A stretch of DNA of 64,000 nt from Candidatus Polarisedimenticolaceae bacterium (lineage in GTDB: Bacteria; Acidobacteriota; Polarisedimenticolia; Polarisedimenticolales; DASRJG01). Of the stretch, positions 31,501 to 39,127 are shown one piece after another. Under the pieces are notes generated by a model. That model had not been told where the DNA came from and did not search any database. It saw only the letters and a list, made by a program, of their open reading frames with translations. Numbering within the stretch: position 1 is the first letter of the stretch; each line of letters begins with the position of its first letter. The stretch covers positions 349,198-413,197 of the forward strand of contig DASUCV010000009.1 in assembly GCA_036275915.1 (NCBI GenBank), written 5' to 3'. The position numbers were made by a program, and so were the translations under genes.

Positions 31501-32065
31501 CACCGTGCCGTTCCAGATCACCGTGCCGGCGAGCCATCCGGGCGACACGAGCCATCCGTTCAACCTCGCCTTCACGGGGACCGTCAACGGCTCGCCGTTC
31601 TCGATGAACGTCCCGCTGACGATCGGCATCGCCGACGTCTGCGTTCCGGCGGCGAACACGCGTGACTTCGACGGGCTCGACGGGCTCTCGTCGCCGATGG
31701 CGAAGCTCGCTCCCGTGGGCGACGCCGTGCCGTTCCCGTCGAAGGCGTTCTCGGCGGGCAACTCGAGACCGATGAAGCTACGCGTGCTCTGCGGGGGCGC
31801 GAACCTGACCGACGCGACCGTCGATCCTCCGGAGATCGTGGGGCTCTCCGAGGCGACGCGCGGCGCCCTCGACATCCACCTGCTCAACTTGAATGCCGAC
31901 AGCGGCACGAACCCGAACGATCCGTTCTTCCGCTTCAACAACACGTTGCAGGGCGGGCAGTGGAACTACAACATGCGCACGTCGCTGCTCGGAACGGGAA
32001 CGTTCACGCTCACGATTCGCATCGCCGGACGCAAGGAGTACGTCACCGGATTCGTTCTTCAGTAG
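28520..32065 (+). CDS. giant secreted Cys-rich repeat protein (Stig1-like repeats)
   Basis: 1181 residues from the ATG at 28520 (GGGGG about 6 bases upstream). Signal peptide (1-28, ending PAVAA), then an N-terminal part with an FN3-like segment (VVLTWTGGTGTFTVYRAT; VFYVVRG). Eight and a half tandem 43-residue Cys repeats (CNGQCVD...NCGACGNxCGDGTCCNGG) with eight Cys each come next, then a Pro-rich array of CPNPNPTHPVAGY units of 12-15 residues. The last 370 residues are Ig-like, with an LEPGESATLLIDVVNAG segment as in surface CARDB-type domains. Probably a rigid, disulfide-locked extracellular stalk. The FecR-barrel gene follows 73 bases later on the same strand, so co-expression is plausible. 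Confidence 0.87.
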   Translation: MIGKWSAGGSARRAWFLAAVLVAGPAVAATKTVDLDGQAANGAESQCDLNVLQSFPVKIENKVTSKAVGDAYTFSWPSAGPGGFTSSITPGSTTGVGAKWTWTTNQTVYSYTGGSCANDICFGQTAGPDTSAGTCSDACLLDGETVNVAKGAVAGTVVLTWTGGTGTFTVYRATSANGVVQTVNAIGTTDLSTLTDTPPTNSSVFYVVRGTDCTTRKACVTNADCSAPGDGFCVNRGPFGVPGRSLLATDVTVSASSLTSSLITFFSPPKTVFSVTSTAQAGGSQETLSNLSDSPVTALTQEYPPGCCPADADGSPQLRCGDTCVEYLQDSQNCGACGNVCGDGSCCVQGVCASLCPEGTTYCNGQCVDLSSDSTNCGACGVLCGDGSCCNGGACASICSSGDSYCGDGECADLQNDNNDCGACATNCGAGTCCSAGGCASLCAQGKTWCHDACADFQNDNANCGACGNACGAGTCCNGGTCASVCAAGQTFCNGQCVDFQHDNANCGACGNACGDGTCCNGGSCVSVCAAGQVWCNGQCVDPQSDSANCGACGNACGDGTCCNGGTCASVCAAGRVWCNGQCIDLQDDSANCGTCGNSCGSGTCCNGGTCASVCAAGQVWCNGQCVDPKNDSDNCGACGNSCGAGTCCNGGSCVGECPAGRTFCNGYCVDLQNDRNNCGSCGHACGRDDNECEHGQCEHDDLTTLDGGGGGGPIPAVCPNPNPTHPVPGYCPNPNPASPVGGSCPNPNPTHPVAGYCPDTTPTHPVAGVCSNPHPSPGPVAGVCPNADVSYGPVAGVCPNASPSWPSPAVCPASVPQGTTTPPAPVCQIEATSTTIPPGGTNTICRQGGVLFTEVPTSVSACGDSLPGPNGTCGSGVTHVSSGTFMRLVPDPTKTLGDAYLTPYAVHISDTSNDGMLEPGESATLLIDVVNAGAVNITSASATLTAAVADLSQDGINNPVGVTINTGTSSYGAVLGTQPTTNCVPPVLHPATNTVPFQITVPASHPGDTSHPFNLAFTGTVNGSPFSMNVPLTIGIADVCVPAANTRDFDGLDGLSSPMAKLAPVGDAVPFPSKAFSAGNSRPMKLRVLCGGANLTDATVDPPEIVGLSEATRGALDIHLLNLNADSGTNPNDPFFRFNNTLQGGQWNYNMRTSLLGTGTFTLTIRIAGRKEYVTGFVLQ
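29477..30630 (+). repeat. tandem 129-bp repeats encoding 43-residue Cys-rich units
   Basis: Eight full units (one has 44 residues) and a divergent ninth. The signature is CNGQCVDxQxDxANCGACGN followed by ACGDGTCCNGGxCxSVCAAG. Units four to eight are almost identical at nucleotide level, which indicates recent expansion. Composition is like Stig1-type repeats in myxobacterial surface proteins. Confidence 0.85.
30660..30980 (+). repeat. short Cys-Pro-Asn repeats (CPNPNPTHPVAGY-like)
   Basis: About nine units of 12-15 residues, each starting with C(P/S)N and most carrying PVAG. They degenerate toward the C-terminal side. They directly follow the 43-residue array inside the same protein and probably form an extended Pro-rich spacer. 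Confidence 0.75.
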
Positions 32066-32090
32066 AGTCACGGCTGACGCTTGGACGAAC

Positions 32091-32119
32091 CGGCGCCGCT
32101 CGAGACGCGGGCGGCGCCG
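32091..32119 (+). promoter_or_regulatory. paired CGGCGCCG palindromes before the FecR-barrel gene
   Basis: CGGCGCCG at 32091-32098 and 32112-32119 are each self-complementary and can also pair with one another. They end 10 bases before the GGGGGGAA ribosome site of the ATG at 32139. There is no T-run, so a leader structure or protein site is more likely than a terminator. Confidence 0.35.
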
Positions 32120-32138
32120 CCTCTCCCCGGGGGGAACG

Positions 32139-35100
32139 ATGGATGTCTCGGTACGCTTGAATTGTCTCTGGGTCCGCCGGAGGGCGCTCTGCGCCCTCTT
32201 CGCTTTTGGAGCCTCCGCCACGTTTATGGCGCACGCCGCCGACGGAAGCCTCGCGAAGGTCACGGCGGTCCAGAACACCGTCGAAGCCAGGACGTCTTCG
32301 GGCGCCTCGTGGTCGGCCGCCAAGAACGGGGACCCGTTGAAGGCGAACGACCGCGTGCGCACCGGACCGGGGAGCCGTGCGGCGATCCTCTACTCCGACC
32401 AGACGCTCCATCGGATGAACGAGAAGAGCGAGATCGAGATCCTTCCGCCGTCCGGCGGCGGCACCGGGATCGTCAAGATCCTTTCGGGCCAGAGCTACTT
32501 CACGACCCGCACGCCGAAAGACTTCGGCCGCGTTCAGACGCCCACGGTCACTGCTGCGATCAAGGGCACGGAGTTCGCCGTGTCGGTCGATGACGACGGG
32601 ACGTCCGTCGTCACGATGATCGAGGGAACGGTCGAGGCGTCGAACGAGTTCGGCGCCGTCACCGTGACGAAGGGCGAAGAGGCGGTCGCGGCACCCGGCA
32701 AGGCCCCCCAGAAGCGGATCATCGTCAAGCCGCGCGACGCGGTGCAGTGGTCGCTCTACTTCCCGCCGGTTCTCGGCGGGGCCGATGCGGAGCGCCTCAA
32801 GGGATCGCCGCTGGCGGGCGCGGCGACCGAGCTGTCGAGCGGCCAGGTCGACGCCGCGAAGAAGACGATCGCGGACGCCCAGGCGGCCGATCCCCACAAT
32901 CCCGTCGCGCTCGCGCTCGCATCGGTCGTCGCCCTCGCGGCGGACGACCGTGACCGCGCTCGCTCGCTCGCCGACCAGGCCGTCGGCGCCGATCCGAAGT
33001 CGCCGTCGGCGCTCCTCGCCCGGTCGTACGTGGCGCAGGCCGATTTCGACATCGACCGCGCGGCGAAGCTCGCCGAGCAGGCCGCCGCGGCCGACCCGCA
33101 GAGCGCCGAGGCGCAGGCGCGCGTCGCCGAGCTCCGGCTCGCGATGGGCGATCGCAGCGGCGCACGGAAGGCGGCGGAGGCCGCCGTCTCGCGCCAGCCG
33201 GGGAACGCCCGCGCGCTCACCGTGCTCGGCTTCGTGCAGCTCGCGCAATTTCAAACGAAAGATGCCGCGGCGAGCTTCGACAAGGCCGTCGCGGCCGACG
33301 GCGCGTTTCCGCTGGCCCACGCGGGCCGCGGCATCGCCCAGTTCCGTCTCGGCCACCTCGGCACCGGCAAGGAAGAGTTCCAGACGGCCGCGACGCTCGA
33401 CCCCGCGGAGTCGCTCTACCGTTCGTACCTCGGCAAGGCGTACTACGAGGACTACCAGTCGAAGCCGGCGTCCAAGGAGCTCGCGGCAGCCAAGAGCCTG
33501 GACCCGCGCGATCCGACGCCGTGGCTCTACGACGCGATCCTCCTCCAGTCGGAGAACCGGCCGGTCGAGGCGCTCGAGAACCTGAACAAGTCGATGGAGC
33601 TGAACGATCAGCGCGCGGTCTACCGCTCGCGGCTGCTCCTGGACGAGGACACCGCCGTTCGCTCGACCGACCTCGCGCGCATCTACAAAGATCTCGGGTT
33701 CGAGCAGCTCGGCTTGGTCTCCGCGCGCCGCAGCGCCGACGAGGACCAGGCGAACTATTCGAGCCACCTCTTTCTCGCGGGCAACTACCAGTCGCTTCCC
33801 GGTTTCGCTTCGTCGTTCCTCAGTGAAACCCTTCAGGCGCGGATCTACCAGCCGGTCGGCGTGAACGCCGTGCGCCCGGATTCACAGACCGGCGCCGTCG
33901 AGTTCAACGAGTACACGGCGCTCTTCGACCGGCCCCGTGCGCAGGGGTACGTCAGCGGGTCGTACGGCTACACCGATACGAATCTCAGCTCGTACTTCCC
34001 GAACGACCCAGCGACCGAGGCGTTGTTCTCGATCGACAAGAGCGACAACTGGAGCGGCGCTGGCACCGCCACCTACCACAACGACCGGTTCTCGGGTGAG
34101 GTCTCGGTCTCGAAGGTCTCGGACGACGGCTTCCGTGTCAACAACGACCAGGACACCACGGTCTACTCCGGCCTCTTCGAGGGAGCGCTCTCGGGACGCG
34201 ACACCCTCCAGCTGAGCGCGATCGTCGCGAACCGGAAGAATGGCGACCTGCCGCTCCGGGAGATTCCGGTCCTTCCCTTCCCCGAGCATTTCGACACCGA
34301 CGAGCTGAACTTCGGCCTCGCGTGGCACCGCGAGATTCACCGCGGGACCGACCTCGCCGTCTCCGCGATCTGGAACAGCACCGATCAGACGGGGACGCTC
34401 CTCGGCTCGAGCATCCAGGCCGAGACGAAGCTCTCCGGCCCGCAGCTCGAGGCGCAGCTCGTCCATCGGTCCGGGAACGTCAACTGGATCGCGGGAGCCG
34501 GCGGCTTCGACGGCACCTTCGAGGCGACGCCGAGCTCCGGCACCACGACCAAGGCCGACGAGCGGTTCGCAAACGCGTACGGTTACGCCAAGCTCCGCGG
34601 CCTGGGCCCGGTCGACGTCGTCGCCGGGTTCGCCGTCGAGAGCGTCGACTCGCCGGTCGGGCTCCTGCCCCCGCGCGACTCGTTCATCGGCCAGAGCGAC
34701 GTCAAGTTCCAGGGCACAGCCGTCAGCCCGAAGGTCGGCGCCTCCGCCACCTTCAAGAGCGGCACCACGATCCGCGCCGCGATCTTCTCGCGCCTCGCCG
34801 CCAGCATCGGCCGGCTCCAGACCCTCGAGCCGACGCAGGTCTCCGGCTTCAACCAGTTCTTCGAGGATGTCGGCGGAACGAAGTCCACGAACTACGGCAT
34901 CGGCTTCGACCAGCAGCTCATCTCGAAGATCTTCTTCGGCGGGTCGTGGCTCCATCGCGACCTCGACGTCCCCGAGGCGAGCTGCCCGACGCCGGATCCG
35001 TTCTCGGGCTGCGCAGGCATCCCCGGCACCCTCCTCGTTCATCGCAACGAGAACGTCGAGCTCGTGTCCGCCTACGCGAACGGTCTCATCGGGAAGCGCG

Positions 35101-35498
35101 TCACGGCGTCGTTCGAATACGTGCTCGAGAACCGGATGTTCGACACGACGCAGCTGTCGCCGCTCGCCCTCTTCGAGAATTACGTGAAGACCGAGCGGTA
35201 CCATCCGGAGGCGCGGGTCTTCCTGCCGTTCGGACTCTACGCCGTCGTCGGCGCGACGTACTACGCGCAGCGGATCCAGCAGTTCGACGACCTCGTCACC
35301 CCCGTTTACACGACGATCACGCCGCGCTTCTGGACGATGAACGCGGCGATCGGCTACCGGCTCCCCGATCGGCTCGGCCTCGTGACCCTCGAGGGGACGA
35401 ACCTGACCGATCGTGAGTTCGACGTCTACCAGCAGTCGCTCCAGGAGCAGGTCATCCCGGCGCGGCGCGTGGTGCTGAAGGCCGACTTCCAGTTCTGA
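32139..35498 (+). CDS. FecR-TPR-outer-membrane beta-barrel fusion protein
   Basis: 1119 residues from the ATG at 32139. Signal peptide about 1-34 (ending MAHAA). The FecR domain (about 45-190) includes DRVRTGPGSRAAILYSD, TPTVTAAIKGTEFAVSVD and VVTMIEGTVEASNEFGAVTV. Seven to nine TPR-like repeats (about 215-520) come next. The last 560 residues alternate in beta-strand fashion and end in an aromatic outer-membrane signature (VVLKADFQF) after a TonB-receptor-like TLEGTNLTDREFDVY. No TonB box or plug domain is seen. FecR domains normally sense outer-membrane events from the periplasm; here sensor and barrel are one chain. The stop overlaps the start of the CHASE2 cyclase by one base (TGATG). Confidence 0.85.
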   Translation: MDVSVRLNCLWVRRRALCALFAFGASATFMAHAADGSLAKVTAVQNTVEARTSSGASWSAAKNGDPLKANDRVRTGPGSRAAILYSDQTLHRMNEKSEIEILPPSGGGTGIVKILSGQSYFTTRTPKDFGRVQTPTVTAAIKGTEFAVSVDDDGTSVVTMIEGTVEASNEFGAVTVTKGEEAVAAPGKAPQKRIIVKPRDAVQWSLYFPPVLGGADAERLKGSPLAGAATELSSGQVDAAKKTIADAQAADPHNPVALALASVVALAADDRDRARSLADQAVGADPKSPSALLARSYVAQADFDIDRAAKLAEQAAAADPQSAEAQARVAELRLAMGDRSGARKAAEAAVSRQPGNARALTVLGFVQLAQFQTKDAAASFDKAVAADGAFPLAHAGRGIAQFRLGHLGTGKEEFQTAATLDPAESLYRSYLGKAYYEDYQSKPASKELAAAKSLDPRDPTPWLYDAILLQSENRPVEALENLNKSMELNDQRAVYRSRLLLDEDTAVRSTDLARIYKDLGFEQLGLVSARRSADEDQANYSSHLFLAGNYQSLPGFASSFLSETLQARIYQPVGVNAVRPDSQTGAVEFNEYTALFDRPRAQGYVSGSYGYTDTNLSSYFPNDPATEALFSIDKSDNWSGAGTATYHNDRFSGEVSVSKVSDDGFRVNNDQDTTVYSGLFEGALSGRDTLQLSAIVANRKNGDLPLREIPVLPFPEHFDTDELNFGLAWHREIHRGTDLAVSAIWNSTDQTGTLLGSSIQAETKLSGPQLEAQLVHRSGNVNWIAGAGGFDGTFEATPSSGTTTKADERFANAYGYAKLRGLGPVDVVAGFAVESVDSPVGLLPPRDSFIGQSDVKFQGTAVSPKVGASATFKSGTTIRAAIFSRLAASIGRLQTLEPTQVSGFNQFFEDVGGTKSTNYGIGFDQQLISKIFFGGSWLHRDLDVPEASCPTPDPFSGCAGIPGTLLVHRNENVELVSAYANGLIGKRVTASFEYVLENRMFDTTQLSPLALFENYVKTERYHPEARVFLPFGLYAVVGATYYAQRIQQFDDLVTPVYTTITPRFWTMNAAIGYRLPDRLGLVTLEGTNLTDREFDVYQQSLQEQVIPARRVVLKADFQF

Positions 35499-37471
35499 TG
35501 CGTCCGAAGCGGCGGCTTCGGAAGACCCGGTCGGGGCTCCTCCTCGCGCTCATCCCTGGCGTGCTGGGGGTTCTCTTGATTCACTGGGCCCCGTCGGCCA
35601 CCCTCGAGAAGGCCGGAGGCCTCGACAACCTCTTCCTCCTTCGTGGCACGCGCACGCCGCCGCCCGAAGTGTGCGTCGTGGCCATCGACGACGACTCGTA
35701 CACCGAGATCGGGCGCGACCAAGCCCTCCCGTGGCCGCGCGCCAAGCACGCGGAGCTCTTGAGAACGCTCAAGGCGGAGGGCGCACGCGCCGTCGCCTTC
35801 GACGTCATCTTCGAGGACCCGAGCGCCGATCCGGACGCCGACGAGGCGCTCCGAAGCGCGCTCGCCGACACGAAGTTCGGCGTGCTCGGCGTCGAGGTGT
35901 CGACGACCGAGGATCCGCAGTTCCGGCAGGTTCAGGTCCACGAACCGTACGAGCCGTTCAAAGAAGCGGCGGCGGCGATCGCCGACGTCGGTCTCCCGAC
36001 CGACAGCGACGGCGTCCTCCGCTACGCCTGGACGGCACGCGAAGGTCGGCCGGGCCTGGCGCTCGCCGCGTACGAGCTGGCAACCGGCGACCCGAGCCAG
36101 CGAAGCGACAACGGAAGGGTTCTCGACTACTACGGCCCCGCCCGATCGATCAAGACCGTCTCGATCTACCAGGCGCTCGATCCGAAGCAGTACCTACCGC
36201 CCGGCTTCTTCAAGGACAAGATCGTGTTTGTGGGGACCTCGAGGGACGCGGACCTGGCCGGGGCCTCGAAGGACTCCTTCTTGACCCCCTATCGCGGCGC
36301 GCACGGCTCGATGACCTTCGGCGTCGAAATCCACGCCACCCTCGCCGCGAATCTCCTCGAGCATCGCCAGATCCGACTCTTGGACTCGCGCGCCGAGACG
36401 GCGCTGCTGCTCCTGCTGCCGCTTCTCTCCACGCTGGTCTTCATGTATCTGCGGCCGCTCGCCGCCGGCGGCGCCTTCGTGGCCATGCTCCTCGCTCCGT
36501 GGGTCATGGGCTACGTCGCCTTCAGCCGGTACGAGCTGTGGGTACCGATCGTCATTCCTTCTGCGATCCAGCTTCCGATCTCGTACGGGCTCTCGCTCAT
36601 CTGGTACTACCTCACGACCGTGCGCGAGCGCGAGAAGATCAAGCGCGCATTCGGTCTCTACCTCTCGCCCGAGATGATCAAGCGGATCGCGGAGGACCCG
36701 GACGCCGTCGACCTCGGCGGGCAGGAGATCGTCGGCACGGCGATGTTCACCGACATCAAGGGGTTCACGCCGCTCGCCGAGGGGAAGGGTGCCCACGAGG
36801 TGGCGGCGATGCTAAACGCCTACTTCTCGGAGGCGACGACCCACGTCTTCGACGCGGGCGGCACGCTCATCAAGTACATCGGCGACGCCGTCTTCGCGAT
36901 TTGGGGCGCGCCGATCCCGCGCGAGGACCACGCGACCCAGGCGTGCATCGCGGCGCTCGCGCTGGCGCGGGCGCAAAAATCCGAAGGGGTGGTCGCGCAG
37001 CTCGTCACGCGCATCGGCGTCCACACGGGGCCGATGCTGGTCGGCAACCTCGGCTCCGCGCAGCGGTTCGACTACACGGCGATCGGCGACGCGGTCAACC
37101 TGGCCTCACGCATCGAAGGATTGAACAAGGCGTTCGGCACCTTGGCGCTCGCGAGCGGCGAGGCGCTCCGCGCGACCGATGGGCGGTTCATCACGCGCCC
37201 GCTCGGACGTGTCAAGGTCGTCGGACGCACGGAACCGGTCGAGCTGCACGAGCTCGTCGGAACGAAGGACGAGCCGCCGGCGAACGGTCACCTGGGGGCG
37301 TTCGCCGCCGCCCTCGAGGATTTCCGCGCCGGCCGATTCGCACAGGCCGAGGCGGGGTTCTCGGCGATCGACGGCGACTACGCGTCGAAATTCTTCGCGG
37401 CGTACGCCGGGCGGCTCGCCGCGAACCCACCCGAAGCGTGGGACGGCGTCGTCGTCATCGAGTCGAAGTAG
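35498..37471 (+). CDS. CHASE2-domain class III adenylate/guanylate cyclase
   Basis: 657 residues. An N-terminal membrane helix (LLLALIPGVLGVLLIHW) leads into an extracytoplasmic CHASE2 domain (about 35-310: VCVVAIDDDSYTEIG, AVAFDVIFEDPS, DKIVFVGTSRDADL). Three closely spaced membrane helices (about 300-375) and a short linker (EREKIKRAFGLYLSPEMIKR) come before the class III catalytic domain. The metal-binding Asp residues are D419 (FTDIKGFT) and D463 (KYIGDAVFAIWG). K459 and the Asp in FDYTAIGDAVN match the adenine-selecting pair, so cAMP is the likelier product. One-base overlap with the FecR-barrel gene indicates coupled expression. CHASE2 is the sensory input and FecR-barrel the probable partner. 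Confidence 0.93.
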   Translation: MRPKRRLRKTRSGLLLALIPGVLGVLLIHWAPSATLEKAGGLDNLFLLRGTRTPPPEVCVVAIDDDSYTEIGRDQALPWPRAKHAELLRTLKAEGARAVAFDVIFEDPSADPDADEALRSALADTKFGVLGVEVSTTEDPQFRQVQVHEPYEPFKEAAAAIADVGLPTDSDGVLRYAWTAREGRPGLALAAYELATGDPSQRSDNGRVLDYYGPARSIKTVSIYQALDPKQYLPPGFFKDKIVFVGTSRDADLAGASKDSFLTPYRGAHGSMTFGVEIHATLAANLLEHRQIRLLDSRAETALLLLLPLLSTLVFMYLRPLAAGGAFVAMLLAPWVMGYVAFSRYELWVPIVIPSAIQLPISYGLSLIWYYLTTVREREKIKRAFGLYLSPEMIKRIAEDPDAVDLGGQEIVGTAMFTDIKGFTPLAEGKGAHEVAAMLNAYFSEATTHVFDAGGTLIKYIGDAVFAIWGAPIPREDHATQACIAALALARAQKSEGVVAQLVTRIGVHTGPMLVGNLGSAQRFDYTAIGDAVNLASRIEGLNKAFGTLALASGEALRATDGRFITRPLGRVKVVGRTEPVELHELVGTKDEPPANGHLGAFAAALEDFRAGRFAQAEAGFSAIDGDYASKFFAAYAGRLAANPPEAWDGVVVIESK

Positions 37472-37475
37472 GACG

Positions 37476-39068
37476 ATGCTCCGCACCCTCGAGTCGCTGA
37501 GGCTCGACTTCTCCCCCGATGCCGCCGCTCGCAAGCTCGAAGCGCTGCGCGCGCTCGCTCGCGCCAAGCTCGCGACGCCGCGCGACGTCCTGCGCCTCCA
37601 CGAGGCGGCCGCGTTCATCCGCGCCTACCCGGACGATCGGCAGGTCCTCGAGGCCGCTCGCGACGTTCTCGAGGGCTTCGAGCGGCGCGCGGATCTTCGG
37701 CGGCTCGCTCCATCCCTCGAGGATTCCGGCATCGCCGGCACCGCGATCCGCTACCGCTTCTTCGCCTCGACCGCCCGCTGGCTCGCCCGTCGATTCCCCG
37801 GGCATCTCACGCTCGACTGGTCCGAAGGAGAGTTCGACGAGCGATTGAGCGCGGCGTGGCCCGTCCTCCTCCCCGAGGCTCAAGCGGAGGCGATCCGGCG
37901 CGCCGCGATCGGCCCTCGGGAGGCGATCGAGCGCTTGCGGCAAGCGACCGAGACCGACGCCGAGTTCTACCTCCGGCACGTCGAGGCCCTTCCCGGCGGA
38001 CCTCGCGTGCGTGAGGCGACGCACGACGCGATCGACGCGGCGTACGTGCTCTCGCCGGGGACTGGAACGCCGTCGAGGACCAAGGCGGAGCTGCGGGGGG
38101 CGCCCGTCGTCTTCCGCACGAGCGCGCCGCCGCACGGACGCCCCGATCTCTCGCGCGCGATCGCGAAGCCTCCGCGGCGTGTGCGGACCGCTTCACCCCA
38201 CGAGTCGCGCCGCCTCGTCGACCTGGCGCGCGAGGCGATGGTCACGCGCGCCCGCGATCTCGACGCCTTCGCCCACGGCGATCCGCGTGACGTCCGGATC
38301 GTCGACGACGGCGACGGGCTCGCCTTCGCGCTGATCGGTGTCGCGCCGGCGTTCCGGCTCTTCCTGCCGGCGGTCTACGGCGCGCTCACGCTCCGGAACG
38401 GCGTTCCGATCGGATACGTCCAGATCGACGTTCTGTTCGGCAATGCCGAGATGTCCTACAACACCTTCCCGACCTTCCGGTCCGCCGAAGCTGGGTTCGT
38501 CTTCGGCCGTCTCCTCTCCGCCGTGCATCACGTCTTCGGCACCGCCGCCTTTTCCGTCGAGCCGTACCAGCTCGGCCACGGCAACGACGAGGGACTCGAC
38601 TCGGGCGCCTGGTGGTTCTACGCGCTCGCCGGATTCCGACCGCGCGACCCGGCGGTCGCACGCCTCGCGGCGCGCGAGCTGGCCCGCCGGCGTGCGCGTC
38701 CCGGCTATCGATCGTCCCGCGCGACGCTCGCACGCCTCGCGACCGCTCATCTTCACTGGCCGCCCCGTGCGCGATCGGGCGTCGTCGTGACGCCGATCGA
38801 CCGGATCGGGTTCGCGACGGCCGCGGCCTCGGCGTCGGCGGCAAGGCTCGGGCTCGGTTCACTCCGCGGGTGGAGCGCGAGCGAGCGCGATTGGCTCCGG
38901 CGCTGGGCTCCTCTGATCGCAGCTCTTCCCGGCCTCGAACGATGGCCGGCGCGCGACCGGAGGGCGCTGCTCGAGATCGTTCGCGCGAAAGCGGGGCGGA
39001 GGGAGACCGACTACGTGAAAAAATTTCACGCTCACCGCAGTCTCGCGCGCGCCATTCTCGACCTTTGA
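37476..39068 (+). CDS. protein of unknown function (possible GNAT-like C-terminal half)
   Basis: 530 residues, not confidently recognised. The start ATG follows the cyclase stop by four bases. The first 270 residues are helical and Arg/Ala-rich with no known motif. Residues about 285-400 look like an acetyltransferase-type alpha/beta fold: LRNGVPIGYVQIDVLFGNAE, then FGRLLSAVHHVFGTAAFSVE, and the conserved-looking SGAWWFYALAGFRPRD. The C-terminus is helical and basic (YVKKFHAHRSLARAILDL). No signal peptide or membrane segment, so cytosolic. Position suggests it belongs to the cyclase operon, perhaps as an output or modification component, but that is inference. Confidence 0.7.
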   Translation: MLRTLESLRLDFSPDAAARKLEALRALARAKLATPRDVLRLHEAAAFIRAYPDDRQVLEAARDVLEGFERRADLRRLAPSLEDSGIAGTAIRYRFFASTARWLARRFPGHLTLDWSEGEFDERLSAAWPVLLPEAQAEAIRRAAIGPREAIERLRQATETDAEFYLRHVEALPGGPRVREATHDAIDAAYVLSPGTGTPSRTKAELRGAPVVFRTSAPPHGRPDLSRAIAKPPRRVRTASPHESRRLVDLAREAMVTRARDLDAFAHGDPRDVRIVDDGDGLAFALIGVAPAFRLFLPAVYGALTLRNGVPIGYVQIDVLFGNAEMSYNTFPTFRSAEAGFVFGRLLSAVHHVFGTAAFSVEPYQLGHGNDEGLDSGAWWFYALAGFRPRDPAVARLAARELARRRARPGYRSSRATLARLATAHLHWPPRARSGVVVTPIDRIGFATAAASASAARLGLGSLRGWSASERDWLRRWAPLIAALPGLERWPARDRRALLEIVRAKAGRRETDYVKKFHAHRSLARAILDL

Positions 39069-39091
39069 TGGTCCGTTCTCCCGATGCGTCG

Positions 39092-39097
39092 TATAAA
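39092..39097 (+). promoter_or_regulatory. putative -10 box (TATAAA) before the prolyl oligopeptidase gene
   Basis: TATAAAAT stands out in GC-rich surroundings and lies about 30 bases before the TTG at 39128. It argues that the segment 39068-39127 is a promoter and leader rather than coding. Confidence 0.45.
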
Positions 39098-39127
39098 ATC
39101 CCGCCAGCCACTTCCCGGAGATCGACG

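Noticed and set aside
39068-39127. Extra 20 N-terminal residues of prolyl oligopeptidase from the ATG at 39068
   Set aside because: The segment holds TATAAAAT and a GGAG site suited to the TTG at 39128 and has no ribosome site of its own; kept only as an alternative start.
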